DNA from: Cloacimonetes bacterium UBA3541
GTDB lineage: Bacteria; Cloacimonadota; Cloacimonadia; Cloacimonadales; Cloacimonadaceae
Assembly (NCBI GenBank): GCA_002376725.1
Contig: DFOM01000016.1
Coordinates: 8,033-72,032, forward strand
Length of the DNA stretch: 64,000 nucleotides
Direction: 5' to 3'
Shown here: piece after piece, positions 1 through 9,173 of the stretch
How the letters are laid out: every line of letters starts with the position of its first letter
Numbering within the stretch: the first letter of the stretch is position 1
Position numbers and translations under genes: made by a program
Notes under the pieces: model-generated
Seen by the model: only the letters and a program-made list of their open reading frames with translations
Database searches by the model: none
Told to the model about the DNA's origin: nothing

Positions 1-1124
1 CGGTCAAAGCTATTCTTATCAATCACAGCATTTACGAAATGAGAAAAGTCACGAACATCTCCTACAGTTACAGTAGAAAGTATCTCTTTCATTTCTTTTA
101 GCCATTCAGGATATAGGTTATCCGGGATATAAACTCTGGAGGCGGCACTACATTTTTGACCCTGATATTCAAAGGCGCCTCTAACACAGGCTACAGCCAA
201 AGCTTTAATATCAGCAGAACTATGTGCAAAAATAAAATTTTTGCCACCAGTTTCGCCAACTATACGAGGATAGGACTTGTATATGTGTATATTTTCGCCC
301 ACACATTGCCAGATATGATTGAAGACTTTGGTGCTTCCAGTAAAATGAATCCCGGCTAAATGTGGAGAATTGGTTATTATATCACCGATTTCTTCACCAG
401 AACCAGGAATAAAATTGATGACACCATCAGGAAGTCCAGATTCCTGGAGTATTTTCATTATCATATAACCGCTGTATACTGCGGTAGAAGCAGGTTTCCA
501 TACTACGGTATTACCCATCAGAGCTGGTGAAGAAGGAAGATTTCCCGATATAGAAGTAAAATTGAATGGAGTGATAGCAAAGACAAATCCTTCTAAAGAA
601 CGATATTCGGTAAAATTCCACTCTCCTTTAGGTGAGACCAGAGGTTGTTGCTCATATATCTTTTGAGCATAATAGGTGTTGTACCGCCAGAAATCTATCA
701 GTTCGCAGGCTGAATCTATTTCTGCTTGATGGATATTTTTACTTTGACCCAGCATTGTAGCTGCATTGAGTAGAAAGCGATACTTTGTAGATAATAATTC
801 TGCAGCTTTTAGAAAGATGGCGGAACGGTGATAAAATGGCATATTTTCCCATTCTTTATGGGCAGCAAGAGCTGATTGAATGGCTAAATCTATCTCTTTT
901 TGACCAGCTTTATGATAGATAGCCAACTTGTTCTGGTGATTATGAGGTTCAATGCAATAAGCAGTAGAACCGGTAAAAACCTCTTTGCCATTGATGATAG
1001 ACGGAATTTCTATAATTTCCTTAGATAAATCCGCTATTGCTCTGACTAAATTATCCCGTTCAGAAGAACCAGGTGCATAGGATAATACACTTTCGTTTTT
1101 GGGGACGGGGACGGAAAAGAACAT
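1..1124 (-). CDS. pruA: Delta-1-pyrroline-5-carboxylate dehydrogenase, N-terminal part (cut by window edge)
   Basis: Oxidises glutamate-5-semialdehyde (from proline or ornithine) to glutamate with NAD+. Only about 374 N-terminal codons are present; the gene runs off the left edge without a stop. The start is ATG at 1124, preceded by a good ribosome-binding site (TAGGAG, 9 nt upstream). Visible landmarks are the EIPSIINGKEV segment typical of the eukaryote-like P5CDH group, the NAD-binding segment ITPFNFTSISGNLPSSPALM, HFTGSTKVF, the catalytic-base region VGETGGKNF and the nucleophile region QGQKCSAASR. These match aldehyde dehydrogenases of the ALDH4/PruA group. It sits alone behind a long leader and its own promoter-like site, which suggests separate regulation. 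Family assignment is strong; the substrate is inferred from similarity to the P5CDH subgroup. Confidence 0.9.
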   Translation of the reverse strand, partial: MFFSVPVPKNESVLSYAPGSSERDNLVRAIADLSKEIIEIPSIINGKEVFTGSTAYCIEPHNHQNKLAIYHKAGQKEIDLAIQSALAAHKEWENMPFYHRSAIFLKAAELLSTKYRFLLNAATMLGQSKNIHQAEIDSACELIDFWRYNTYYAQKIYEQQPLVSPKGEWNFTEYRSLEGFVFAITPFNFTSISGNLPSSPALMGNTVVWKPASTAVYSGYMIMKILQESGLPDGVINFIPGSGEEIGDIITNSPHLAGIHFTGSTKVFNHIWQCVGENIHIYKSYPRIVGETGGKNFIFAHSSADIKALAVACVRGAFEYQGQKCSAASRVYIPDNLYPEWLKEMKEILSTVTVGDVRDFSHFVNAVIDKNSFD

Positions 1125-1320
1125 CTTTTTTAATCTCCTATTTTTATTTATCACCGACGAAATAAATAAATGCATAGGACATTGTCCGGGATGAATATTA
1201 CCATCTCGTAACTTTTTATCAAAGCCACCTTTTCAAATACGGAAGGCAGTATCATTTCTAATACTACCCTAACGGTGGAAAGCCATGCTTTTAAGTTTAG
1301 GACTGTCCGCTCGGTGACAT
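1125..1320 (-). promoter_or_regulatory. Putative structured 5' leader of pruA
   Basis: About 195 nt separate the predicted transcription start from the pruA ATG. The 1177-1324 part is less AT-rich than the DNA around it and can form a hairpin, read on the minus strand, GGTAGTAT/ATACTGCC (1268-1261 with 1252-1245, one G-U pair). CCACC (1278-1274) can pair with GGTGG (1229-1225), enclosing that hairpin. The same segment could instead pair with GTGGA at the extreme 5' end (1324-1320). A short motif, TAGGAC(AT)TGTCCG on the plus strand, occurs twice, at 1175-1188 and 1298-1309. I do not recognise a known riboswitch class. It could be an attenuator, a new leader RNA, or protein-binding sites. Confidence 0.4.
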
Positions 1321-1326
1321 CCACAA

Positions 1327-1352
1327 GATATAAAAAATGAACTTAGGGTCAA
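1327..1352 (-). promoter_or_regulatory. Candidate pruA promoter (TTGACC-N14-TATATC)
   Basis: On the minus strand TTGACC (1352-1347) is followed after 14 nt by TATATC (1332-1327). The spacing and hexamers resemble those found before several other operons in this window. Transcription would start near 1320, at the beginning of the structured leader. Confidence 0.45.
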
Positions 1353-1965
1353 GTGGAATTATTTAAATGGATTCTCTGTTATATGATAACTTACTGTTGA
1401 GCAATTACTTGAATTCAAGATAATATTATCCCATACTTGCCAATGTATATAGGATTATATCAAAACAGAAAGGATATTTTTATTACTGAAATACGAACTA
1501 TATGGAAAAAGAGTCCTTACCGCTGAAAATACATTTTATTTAATTTTATAGTCCTTTATTTATCTTTTTCTATCGCTCCTATTTATGTATTTCTAACCTA
1601 AATATCCGATCATTGAATTCCTTTCAAATGACAATAACTCTATCTATCCTTCAGCATAGCATTAATTTAGGCATATTTTTAATTGTAATACTCCTACTTG
1701 ACTCTCTCTTAACACTTTATAAGCTCAGGAGTCAAGGGAGAGTAAGGAGAGAATTTAGGGAAAAGAGAAAGCCACAAAAAATGGAGAAGGGTTGGACAAG
1801 AAAAAGATATAATATGATGTTAATAAATAAATAAAGGAGAAGAAAGAGGATAAAAGGTTAAAGTTAGGAAAAAAATAGAACGGATAAGAGTGAAGATATT
1901 ATATGGACAAAGTAATATTTATTTAAATTATTATTGTGCTGTATATTTCAGGATAATGTCAGGCT
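1353..1965. other. Non-coding stretch between mnmE and the pruA promoter
   Basis: This is AT-rich DNA without a credible gene. It holds the hairpin repeat at 1691-1748. The stretch from about 1750 to 1915 is strongly purine-rich on the plus strand. The only open frame longer than 60 codons (1613-1834) has no ribosome-binding site and runs through the repeat, so I do not call it a gene. Confidence 0.6.
1691..1748 (+). repeat. Hairpin-forming dispersed repeat, copy A
   Basis: This 58-bp unit aligns without gaps to 43171-43228. The outer parts match almost perfectly (28 of 29 and 18 of 19 positions), while the central 9 or so bases differ. It contains the inverted arms ACTCTCTCTTAAC (1701-1713) and GTCAAGGGAGAGT (1731-1743), 11 of 13 complementary. 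It lies about 220 bp beyond the 3' end of mnmE. Conserved arms with a variable loop suggest that the folded form is what is maintained. Confidence 0.7.
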
Positions 1966-3354
1966 TTATTTTCCTATGCAGAAGTTATTGAAAATATTAG
2001 TAAGTAAATCCTCGGTAGTGACGATTCCCAGGATTTCTTCCAGGGCTTGGCTAGTGGCAATTAAATCAAATGCAGTGAATTCATAACCAGCTTGATTTTC
2101 AATGGATTGGAGAGCATTCTGGAGAGAAGAAATAGCTCTTGATAAAGCAGCAAGATGTCGTGCATTAGTTACTAGGGGACGATCAACCCATTTTTGAGGA
2201 AGAGCAAAGTGATTAAGAATTTCTTGCTGAAGTTTTTCCAGACCATTTGGTACATAGACAGAAGCCGGGATAGCAAAATCTGGTAAATGTCCATCTAGAA
2301 TATCCAGATTTTTTATAGTGTAAAGATCTGGATTTATAAGGTCGTATTTGCTTGCTACCCATAGAGTTTTGTTCTTTATATCGGGTGCTAATTCATCTAT
2401 TTCTCTTTGGTTAATTTCCTGATCTACAGGAAGAAGATAGAGAATTAAATCGGCATAATCCATAAGCTCTCTGGTCCTTTCAATGCCTTCTTTTTCTATT
2501 TCATCGGAGCTCATTCTCAATCCAGCAGTATCATATAAGATAATGGTATAGCCCTGTAAATTGACTCTTTCTTCCAGGTAATCACGGGTAGTTCCAGGTT
2601 GAGGGTTAACGATAGCGCGGCTATACTTTAGTAATGCGTTAAAAAGAGAGGACTTACCTGAATTAGTAGGTCCCACCAGACAAATTTTTATTCCTTCACG
2701 AATATATTTTCCTTGTGTAGTGCCCTCAGCATACAGGTCCTCTGCCTGTTTTAGAAGATTAGATATTCTATTTTTTAAATCTTCGGGATTGACCAAAGGG
2801 AGGTCCTGGTCAGCAAAATCAATGGCTAATTCACAGCGCAAACGGGTATCCGATATATCATTCAGCAGTTTTTGTAAATGTTGAGAAAGAATACCCTGCA
2901 CCTGCATCAAAGCAGCTGATTCAGCCATAGCACCGGATGCAAAAACCAGGTCATTCACTGCTTCTGCCTGAGGGAGGTCCATTTTTCCATTTAAAACTGC
3001 CCGTAGAGTAAATTCTCCGGGATTTGCCATTCTTGCATCCAGCAGTAGATTTTCCAGGATTTGGGAGGCAATTTGAGGATTTCCATGCGAGGAGATTTCC
3101 ACCACATCTTCGCCGGTATAGCTATAAGGTGCTCTAAAAACTGTACAAAGCACCTGGTCTATAGCTCTTCCCTCTTTGGTGTGAAAGGTGCCAAATACTA
3201 CTCTATGAGATGGGCTATTTAGTAGTTTTTTTCGTGGCTTAAAATATTGTGCTACAATGCCAATACTTCCTTTTCCACTAATTCTGATAACATTAATAGC
3301 GGCATAACCGGGAGGAGTAATGATAGCACAGATAGGCTCAGATATATCTGTCAT
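1966..3354 (-). CDS. mnmE: tRNA modification GTPase MnmE
   Basis: With MnmG it installs the (carboxymethyl)aminomethyl group on U34 of certain tRNAs, in the cytoplasm. The 462-residue product has the family's usual length. It has an N-terminal tetrahydrofolate-binding domain, a central helical domain with an inserted G domain (P-loop GPTNSGKSS near residue 229, GTTRDYLEE switch, DTAG, SKYD in place of the usual NKxD), and the C-terminal FCIGK ending that carries the catalytic Cys. It is the last gene of the operon that begins with yggS. Its ATG directly abuts the dxs stop codon, which implies translational coupling. Confidence 0.96.
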   Translation of the reverse strand: MTDISEPICAIITPPGYAAINVIRISGKGSIGIVAQYFKPRKKLLNSPSHRVVFGTFHTKEGRAIDQVLCTVFRAPYSYTGEDVVEISSHGNPQIASQILENLLLDARMANPGEFTLRAVLNGKMDLPQAEAVNDLVFASGAMAESAALMQVQGILSQHLQKLLNDISDTRLRCELAIDFADQDLPLVNPEDLKNRISNLLKQAEDLYAEGTTQGKYIREGIKICLVGPTNSGKSSLFNALLKYSRAIVNPQPGTTRDYLEERVNLQGYTIILYDTAGLRMSSDEIEKEGIERTRELMDYADLILYLLPVDQEINQREIDELAPDIKNKTLWVASKYDLINPDLYTIKNLDILDGHLPDFAIPASVYVPNGLEKLQQEILNHFALPQKWVDRPLVTNARHLAALSRAISSLQNALQSIENQAGYEFTAFDLIATSQALEEILGIVTTEDLLTNIFNNFCIGK

Positions 3355-5217
3355 TTATAAACTTAGATGTCTTTTTATTTCTTGAGAAAGATGAGCGGGA
3401 GTAAAACCAATCAATTCGTTCAGCTGTTCTATTTTTCCATGGGGGACAAAGAAATCTGGATAGCCAAAATTAATCACTTTGCAGGGTGATTCATCCAATA
3501 ATTGTGCAATACGAGAACCGACTCCACCGGTTATCATATTGGTTTCAAAGGTAAAGATATGGGAGCAGTTTTTGGAGAGTTCAGTTAGCAATTCATCATC
3601 TAAGGGTTTTAGGCTACGAAGATTTATCAGCCAGGGATTTAAGCCTTCGTTATTTAATAAGTTCCAGGTTTCTAAGGCTATTTTCCAAGCTCCTCCTTCG
3701 GAAAGTAAAGCAATATTTTCACCTTGCTTCACAATTTGAGCTTTTCCCGGGATAAATTCGGGAACAGTATCTTCACTAAGAAAAGCGGTTCCCCGAGGAT
3801 AACGGATAGCTATGGGTCCTTCTGTATAAGTAGAAGCAAAATTTAGCATAGCAATCAATTCTTTATCATTTGCAGGAGAAAAAATCATAAGATTTGGTAT
3901 AGCATTTAATAGAGATATATCAAAGCTTCCATGATGAGTGGGACCATCCTCACCTACTAATCCAGCACGATCAATACAGAAAACAACTGGTAGTTTTGAT
4001 AGTGCTACATCATGGATAACTTGGTCTATAGCTCTTTGTAAGAAGGTACTATAAATTGCAACAAAGGGTTTGATTCCTTTGCAGGCTAGACCAGCGGCAA
4101 AGGTCACAGAATGCTGTTCTGCGATTCCTACATCAAAGAATCTTTTTGGGAATCGTTTTTCAAAAGGAGTTAAACCAGTGCCAGAAGACATAGCTGCTGT
4201 AATGGCTACTACCTGAGGATTTTTTTCAGCAATTTCACAAATGGTGCTGCCAAAGACTTCACTCCAGCTTTTCATTCCATTAGTAGGTAAAATACCTCTA
4301 TCCGCATCAAAAGGTTCTACTCCATGGAAAAGGACTGTTTCTTTTTCTGCTGGCAAATAACCTTTCCCTTTTTGAGTAACAACATGGAGCAAGACGGGAC
4401 CTACCATATGGCGTTGAATCCGTCGGAGCATCGTACAGATTAAATTGATATTATGACCATCAATAGGTCCAATATATTTAAAGCCCAGATCCTCAAAGAT
4501 GATATTGGGGACCAGGATGTTCATCATTGATTCTTCCAGTTTTTGAGCACCGAGAATAAAAGTTTTACGAAGATTTGAGGGTAAGGTGAAACTAAGATCC
4601 CAGATTTGCTGTTTTAGTGTGTTATAAGGACGACTTGCCAGCATTCTTGCCAGATATTTTTGCAGACCTCCCACATTGGGTGAAATGGACATAGCGTTAT
4701 CATTCAAAATTACGAGGAATTTATCTTTCTGGAGTTGTCCAGCATGATTTAAAGCTTCAAAGCTCATACCTCCAGTTAAAGCTCCATCACCAATGATGGC
4801 TACACAATGTCCAGTTTCACGATTGAGGTCTCTTCCACAAGCAAGACCTAAAGCAGCTGATACGGAAGTACTGCTATGTCCGGTAGTAAAAGCGTCATAA
4901 GGACTTTCATCCCGATTGGTGAAACCACTCAGTCCGTTAAGAGAACGCAAAGTTTCAAATCTATCGTTTCTTCCGGTCAGGATTTTCCAGCTATAGCTTT
5001 GATGACCTACATCCCAGACGATACGGTCTTTCAAGGGGTCAAACACATTGAGTAAGGCGATAGTTAATTCTACTACACCTAAACTTGCAGCGATATGACC
5101 TCCAGTTTTGGACACAACATCTATGATACGTTTGCGAACTTCCTTTGCCAGGAGGTTCATTTCTTCCGTTTTTAAGCTTCGGATAGCAGAAGGGTTTTTT
5201 ATATGTTCTAATATCAT
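3355..5217 (-). CDS. dxs: 1-deoxy-D-xylulose-5-phosphate synthase
   Basis: A thiamine-diphosphate enzyme that condenses pyruvate and glyceraldehyde-3-phosphate, the first step of the MEP route to isoprenoids. The 620-residue protein shows the N-terminal region with HQSYSWKILTGR, the ThDP/Mg motif GDGALTGGMSFEALNHAG continuing to LNDNAMSISPNVG, the catalytic Glu/His region DVGIAEQHSVTFAAGLA, and the transketolase-type pyrimidine-domain segment GLVGEDGPTHHG. The ATG lies 2 bp after the stop of the vWA gene, within the yggS-mnmE operon. Assignment is firm. Confidence 0.97.
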   Translation of the reverse strand: MILEHIKNPSAIRSLKTEEMNLLAKEVRKRIIDVVSKTGGHIAASLGVVELTIALLNVFDPLKDRIVWDVGHQSYSWKILTGRNDRFETLRSLNGLSGFTNRDESPYDAFTTGHSSTSVSAALGLACGRDLNRETGHCVAIIGDGALTGGMSFEALNHAGQLQKDKFLVILNDNAMSISPNVGGLQKYLARMLASRPYNTLKQQIWDLSFTLPSNLRKTFILGAQKLEESMMNILVPNIIFEDLGFKYIGPIDGHNINLICTMLRRIQRHMVGPVLLHVVTQKGKGYLPAEKETVLFHGVEPFDADRGILPTNGMKSWSEVFGSTICEIAEKNPQVVAITAAMSSGTGLTPFEKRFPKRFFDVGIAEQHSVTFAAGLACKGIKPFVAIYSTFLQRAIDQVIHDVALSKLPVVFCIDRAGLVGEDGPTHHGSFDISLLNAIPNLMIFSPANDKELIAMLNFASTYTEGPIAIRYPRGTAFLSEDTVPEFIPGKAQIVKQGENIALLSEGGAWKIALETWNLLNNEGLNPWLINLRSLKPLDDELLTELSKNCSHIFTFETNMITGGVGSRIAQLLDESPCKVINFGYPDFFVPHGKIEQLNELIGFTPAHLSQEIKRHLSL

Positions 5218-5219
5218 AA

Positions 5220-7184
5220 TTAACTTCCTGAATTTGTAACTGCTTTAGGTACGGAGCGCAGTTCTTCACTTTTGACCAGAATAATTTCCAGAATGACCAG
5301 AGCTAAAGCTATAGCCAATAGGATTTTCCCTAGTTCATAACCTAAACGAGTAGCAAAAAGCTTATCCTGCCAGTTATCACCTAAGAGCTGGACATTCTTT
5401 AAGCCATCGTAATCCATTGGTATAAATTCACTTTCCTGCCGTGGAGTTTCTACGGCTATAACTGTTTCGCTTCTATCTGCTTTCTGCAGAATGTAAATTC
5501 CTGGTTGAGAAAGTTTATAGGGACGATTAGAAAGAAGTAAAGTTTCTCCACCTGGAGTTATTAGACTATGAGTATTGATTATATCGCCCACTATATATTT
5601 TTCTCCACTAGCAATAGAGGAACTTGTATGTTCCAAACAACGATAAGCAAAAACGGGGAAAGCAGCATCTAACAAAAAAGTAGAGCGTTCTGAGGCGGGA
5701 TCAAAGTTCCAGAGAATAAATTTATCTTTAGCTAAGGAAAAAACCTCTCCCGAACCTGATAGAAGAGAGTTGATACCCATACCATCTAAATGCCAAAAAT
5801 CCGAAATTGTATTGAAGTGAAGACTTTTTCCTGCCAAAAGAGCAGTAGTAAAATGGTGTGGATTAATATAATTTATAGATTTTGGCTGAGATTGCCAGGC
5901 ACCGAATTTTACCTTAAATATATTTTCCAGAAATGACTTGTATTCTGGTGAGATATTAGAAGAAAGACAAAAGAGAGCACCACGATTAGAATTCTGTAAG
6001 AAATTGATTATCTCTCTCATCTGCGGTGGAAAAGAAGGTGTACTTAAAAAAATATAGGATTGGTATTGATCTAACATTGAAAGATTAAGTTGCTGGGGCT
6101 CAATTAAATGTATTTTTCCCTCTGAGCCCGCATATACTCTTAATAGAGAATTTATAGTTGGAGGTAAAGACCTGTTCTGCGTTATAACGGCAATTTGAGG
6201 CGAAAAATAAAAGGGGAAGGCAAAATAACTACGATTATCTTCTTCTAAGTAGTCATCCACAACTTCTACATATCCACTCTGCCATCCATCCTTTTGCAGG
6301 TCTATGACCATACTTTGATTAACAGTTTGACGAGCTGGAAGATTAACAAACTTTTCTCCCACCTTTGCCTCTCCCAAAACGGTTCTAATTAGCACTTCGT
6401 GACGGTCCTGATTTCCATAATTGGTGAGTTTGAACTCAATTGTTTGTCTTCTTGATTTTTCTGCTAGTTTAGGTAAGACTTGGGCTTGTGAGCAGCTGAG
6501 ATTGGAAAAATCCTTATTTTCAGCTATATTGATCACTTGCAGAGTTAAATCAGGATCGGAAGGATACTCTTGTTTTTGACCATCGGTGATGAGATAAATT
6601 TCTTGATTGGCAAATTGAGTTTCCTGTAAGCGGTTTTTTGCCTGTTTTAGCATAGCTGGTAGAGTTAAAGGTTCATAGGTAACGCTTATTGATTCAATGA
6701 TGTTTTCCGGTATAGAATTGGCATAAATCTGGGAATGAAGGCGATTCCAGTTTTCATCTGAACACACCGGTATTAAACGGTCATCGGGATTAGAAAGTGA
6801 ATTTATCTTTTTTAAAGCATCCTTTGCCCGATCTAAGTTGCTTCGGGAATCATATACATAATTCATACTGTAGGAGTTATCTATTAGAACCGCTAAAGCT
6901 GTTGGCGGATGATGAGCAGAAGGTTTTAATCTAGGAGAAGAAAATAATGGTCTAGTAGCAGCTAGAGTTACCAGTAAAATAATAAGCATTCTGATGATAA
7001 GCAGAAGGATATTCTTAAATCGGGTTTTCTTTTTTTCTTGTTCCTGACTGGTTTTAATGAAGCGGATAGTAGGGAAAACAACCTGCTTTGGTTTTTTCTT
7101 AGCTAGCAGCCAGATAAGTAATGGAAGAATAGCTGCGGCTAAAAAGAAAAGGAACCCTGCATTGAGAAAACTTAAGCTACCCAT
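5220..7184 (-). CDS. BatA-domain/von Willebrand A membrane protein
   Basis: A 654-residue inner-membrane protein of unknown precise role. The N-terminus (residues about 5-80) matches the BatA domain: two membrane helices around a basic loop with the KKKPKQVVFPTIRF motif. A vWA-like domain follows, with the MIDAS motif DNSYS near residue 97. A long periplasmic region comes next, then a last membrane helix near residues 620-640 and a short charged tail. Proteins of this type in Bacteroidota-like bacteria are annotated as aerotolerance regulators, and usually sit beside MoxR ATPases; none is seen here. It lies between the PorV-like gene (3-bp gap) and dxs. Architecture is clear; function is unknown. 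Confidence 0.75.
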   Translation of the reverse strand: MGSLSFLNAGFLFFLAAAILPLLIWLLAKKKPKQVVFPTIRFIKTSQEQEKKKTRFKNILLLIIRMLIILLVTLAATRPLFSSPRLKPSAHHPPTALAVLIDNSYSMNYVYDSRSNLDRAKDALKKINSLSNPDDRLIPVCSDENWNRLHSQIYANSIPENIIESISVTYEPLTLPAMLKQAKNRLQETQFANQEIYLITDGQKQEYPSDPDLTLQVINIAENKDFSNLSCSQAQVLPKLAEKSRRQTIEFKLTNYGNQDRHEVLIRTVLGEAKVGEKFVNLPARQTVNQSMVIDLQKDGWQSGYVEVVDDYLEEDNRSYFAFPFYFSPQIAVITQNRSLPPTINSLLRVYAGSEGKIHLIEPQQLNLSMLDQYQSYIFLSTPSFPPQMREIINFLQNSNRGALFCLSSNISPEYKSFLENIFKVKFGAWQSQPKSINYINPHHFTTALLAGKSLHFNTISDFWHLDGMGINSLLSGSGEVFSLAKDKFILWNFDPASERSTFLLDAAFPVFAYRCLEHTSSSIASGEKYIVGDIINTHSLITPGGETLLLSNRPYKLSQPGIYILQKADRSETVIAVETPRQESEFIPMDYDGLKNVQLLGDNWQDKLFATRLGYELGKILLAIALALVILEIILVKSEELRSVPKAVTNSGS

Positions 7185-7187
7185 AGC

Positions 7188-8213
7188 TCAGGGCATTCCC
7201 ACGCCCAATGACATAAGTAATTCACTGTCTTTAAGTTTCATTCCTTTATTATTCAAGGAAAAGTCTATACGGAAAATATTGAAATTATAACCACCACCAA
7301 TAGTGTAGTTGATATTCTGAGTTCCATAAAAGTTGTGACTATATAGTCCAGCCCGAAGAGCCAGTGATTTACTAACACTTTCTGTACTGTAATTTTGTGA
7401 ACCCCAGGTCCAGATATATTGTCCGCCAAGATGGTAGGTAGTATCAGTGGATTGAGATATTTTTCCCTGTACTCCTAGATTTAAGTTAAAGTTATCGGTT
7501 TCATATTGAATACCCAGAGCTATTCTACTTTGAATTACTTCAGAATTATAATGTTCCCAATATAGGCGCGAAAAGATGTCGTAAGCTGCTAAACCAGAGG
7601 TGAAACTTCCTGTCTGGATGGTAAAACCTAAATCGGTAGAAAAGCCATTAAGTTTGTCATCTATGAAAGAATTGGGATTGGTAGATTCAAGATAGACCAG
7701 TCTTCCGGTTAAATATTTAAGATTTAAACCGACGCTAATAGGAAGCCAGGAATCATCACTACCGGCAAGAGTAGCTTGAACTTTATCCAGTTTATAATCG
7801 TAATAACGATATCCATAACCGGTTTCAGGTGTTTCCACGATATGAATAGAAGCGACCGGTTGATAAGTCCAAGCCGTTTGTTTTGCTAGCAGTGAAAAAT
7901 ATTTTAACTGCTTAGGTTTCAGGATATTGCTAAATTGCGCTGCTTCAGCAAATGTTATGGGGTCATCACTTTTAATTCTAAATGAACCCATCAACACACT
8001 AGAATTATTATTACCTATCAAGGCTGGATTGGAATAACTGGAATAAAAATCTCCTGCATAAGTGACATTCAACCCGCCCATACCTATGGCAATAGGAGAA
8101 ACATTATTTTCGGGAAGAGCATAATCATAGCTTTGAATAATAGGCATATCTGAATTCTGAGCAAAAATACTAAGAATGCAAAAGAGAAATAGGGATGTTA
8201 ATATCTGTTTCAT
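7188..8213 (-). CDS. PorV/PorQ-like outer-membrane beta-barrel protein
   Basis: Predicted product of 341 residues with a signal peptide (MKQILTSLFLFCILSIFAQ) and then the characteristic GMGGLNVTYAGD and SSYSNPAL segments of the PorV/PorQ (UPF0164-type) family, followed by alternating aromatic strands typical of a beta-barrel. I place the start at 8213 because this ATG overlaps the upstream TGA (ATGA) and directly begins the signal peptide; an in-frame start 11 codons earlier would spoil the signal. PorV-type proteins act in type IX secretion or as outer-membrane shuttle components. Whether this one does is inference, although secreted proteins with C-terminal sorting-like domains occur in this window. 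Confidence 0.72.
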   Translation of the reverse strand: MKQILTSLFLFCILSIFAQNSDMPIIQSYDYALPENNVSPIAIGMGGLNVTYAGDFYSSYSNPALIGNNNSSVLMGSFRIKSDDPITFAEAAQFSNILKPKQLKYFSLLAKQTAWTYQPVASIHIVETPETGYGYRYYDYKLDKVQATLAGSDDSWLPISVGLNLKYLTGRLVYLESTNPNSFIDDKLNGFSTDLGFTIQTGSFTSGLAAYDIFSRLYWEHYNSEVIQSRIALGIQYETDNFNLNLGVQGKISQSTDTTYHLGGQYIWTWGSQNYSTESVSKSLALRAGLYSHNFYGTQNINYTIGGGYNFNIFRIDFSLNNKGMKLKDSELLMSLGVGMP

Positions 8214-9172
8214 ATCGGTTCTTTCTCCAATTTTTGTCTTACCCAATTAGCTACAAAGTAACCTACAATACCAGTCACAATACCAGCTACTGCATCAATA
8301 AACCAGTGATAATGGCAGTAAACCGTAGAGATAGATAAGAAGAAAGCTATTACACAGAACACATATCCCCATTTACGCACATACTTCAATCCTGCGATAG
8401 TGAGCACTATGGTTATGGCGATATGAGAACTGGGAAAAGCCCCACCCCAATGTCCACTATGATTGTAGATAAAAGCCATAATCCTGGTAAAAAATCCATA
8501 ACGGTAGGAATGAGCTAACTGATAGCCTTCAGGAAAATAACGACCTCCAACAACAGGAACAAGACTATAAAAGAAATAGCAAAAATAGAAGACAAAGGTA
8601 AGATTAAATATCAGCTCATTAAAGCCTTTTTTATTCTTGAAATAGAGGTAAGTAGGCAGACCTGCAATCATAGGATAATAGCAAAAATAGGCAAAATGGA
8701 AAAATTCCTGGGCAAACCAGTTGTCATATTTTTTGCCCCAGACTAGAGAAGGATAATAACCAAAGATTTTGTAATCAATATCACTGAAGAAGGTATCCAG
8801 CCACTCAGGATAGACAATACGACAAACTGAATGAAGAGAGGTATAAAAATAAGTAAAAAGCAATACCGGATAGATGCTTCTGATAAATCTAAGTATTTGG
8901 AGTAGCTTAGGATGCATCACTGAAGCATAGGAGCGTTCCAACCATGCCATAAGTAGAATAAAGGTAATGATACTGATAAATCGTGGGAGGTGAATAGCAG
9001 GTTGTTCTGCTCTTCCCACAAAGATACCAATCATCATATAGATAATAATCCAAGCACAATAAGCTATAGTTATGATATCTATAGCACTTAAGAAAGGTTG
9101 AGTTTTACTTTCCACTTCTACTAGTGTGGTCTTTTTATCTTTTACCAGAACCTCAGAAACATTGTTGGACAT
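8210..9172 (-). CDS. PAP2-superfamily membrane phosphatase/phosphotransferase
   Basis: A 320-residue polytopic membrane protein with about six or seven helices. The PAP2 catalytic motifs are visible: GGAFPSSH (motif 2, near residue 240) and HYHWFIDAVAG (motif 3, near residue 290). The first motif (KxxxxxxRP) is not evident, which fits the divergent inositolphosphorylceramide-synthase-like (Aur1-type) branch. It probably dephosphorylates or transfers head groups on lipids. Neighbours plsY (1-bp gap) and the downstream envelope genes support a role in lipid or envelope metabolism. The substrate cannot be told from sequence. Confidence 0.75.
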   Translation of the reverse strand: MSNNVSEVLVKDKKTTLVEVESKTQPFLSAIDIITIAYCAWIIIYMMIGIFVGRAEQPAIHLPRFISIITFILLMAWLERSYASVMHPKLLQILRFIRSIYPVLLFTYFYTSLHSVCRIVYPEWLDTFFSDIDYKIFGYYPSLVWGKKYDNWFAQEFFHFAYFCYYPMIAGLPTYLYFKNKKGFNELIFNLTFVFYFCYFFYSLVPVVGGRYFPEGYQLAHSYRYGFFTRIMAFIYNHSGHWGGAFPSSHIAITIVLTIAGLKYVRKWGYVFCVIAFFLSISTVYCHYHWFIDAVAGIVTGIVGYFVANWVRQKLEKEPI

Positions 9173-9173
9173 T

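Noticed and set aside
1180..1330. A tRNA, SRP RNA, RNase P or tmRNA gene in the pruA leader region
   Set aside because: None of the conserved sequence blocks of these RNAs could be found on either strand.
1613..1834. Open frame of 73 codons on the plus strand with a hydrophobic start and basic end
   Set aside because: It has no ribosome-binding site, it runs through the inverted repeat, and its basic tail comes from a purine-rich stretch.
7188..8246. Longer start for the PorV-like protein at 8246
   Set aside because: It would put 11 charged residues before a good signal peptide; the ATG at 8213 overlapping the upstream stop is more likely.
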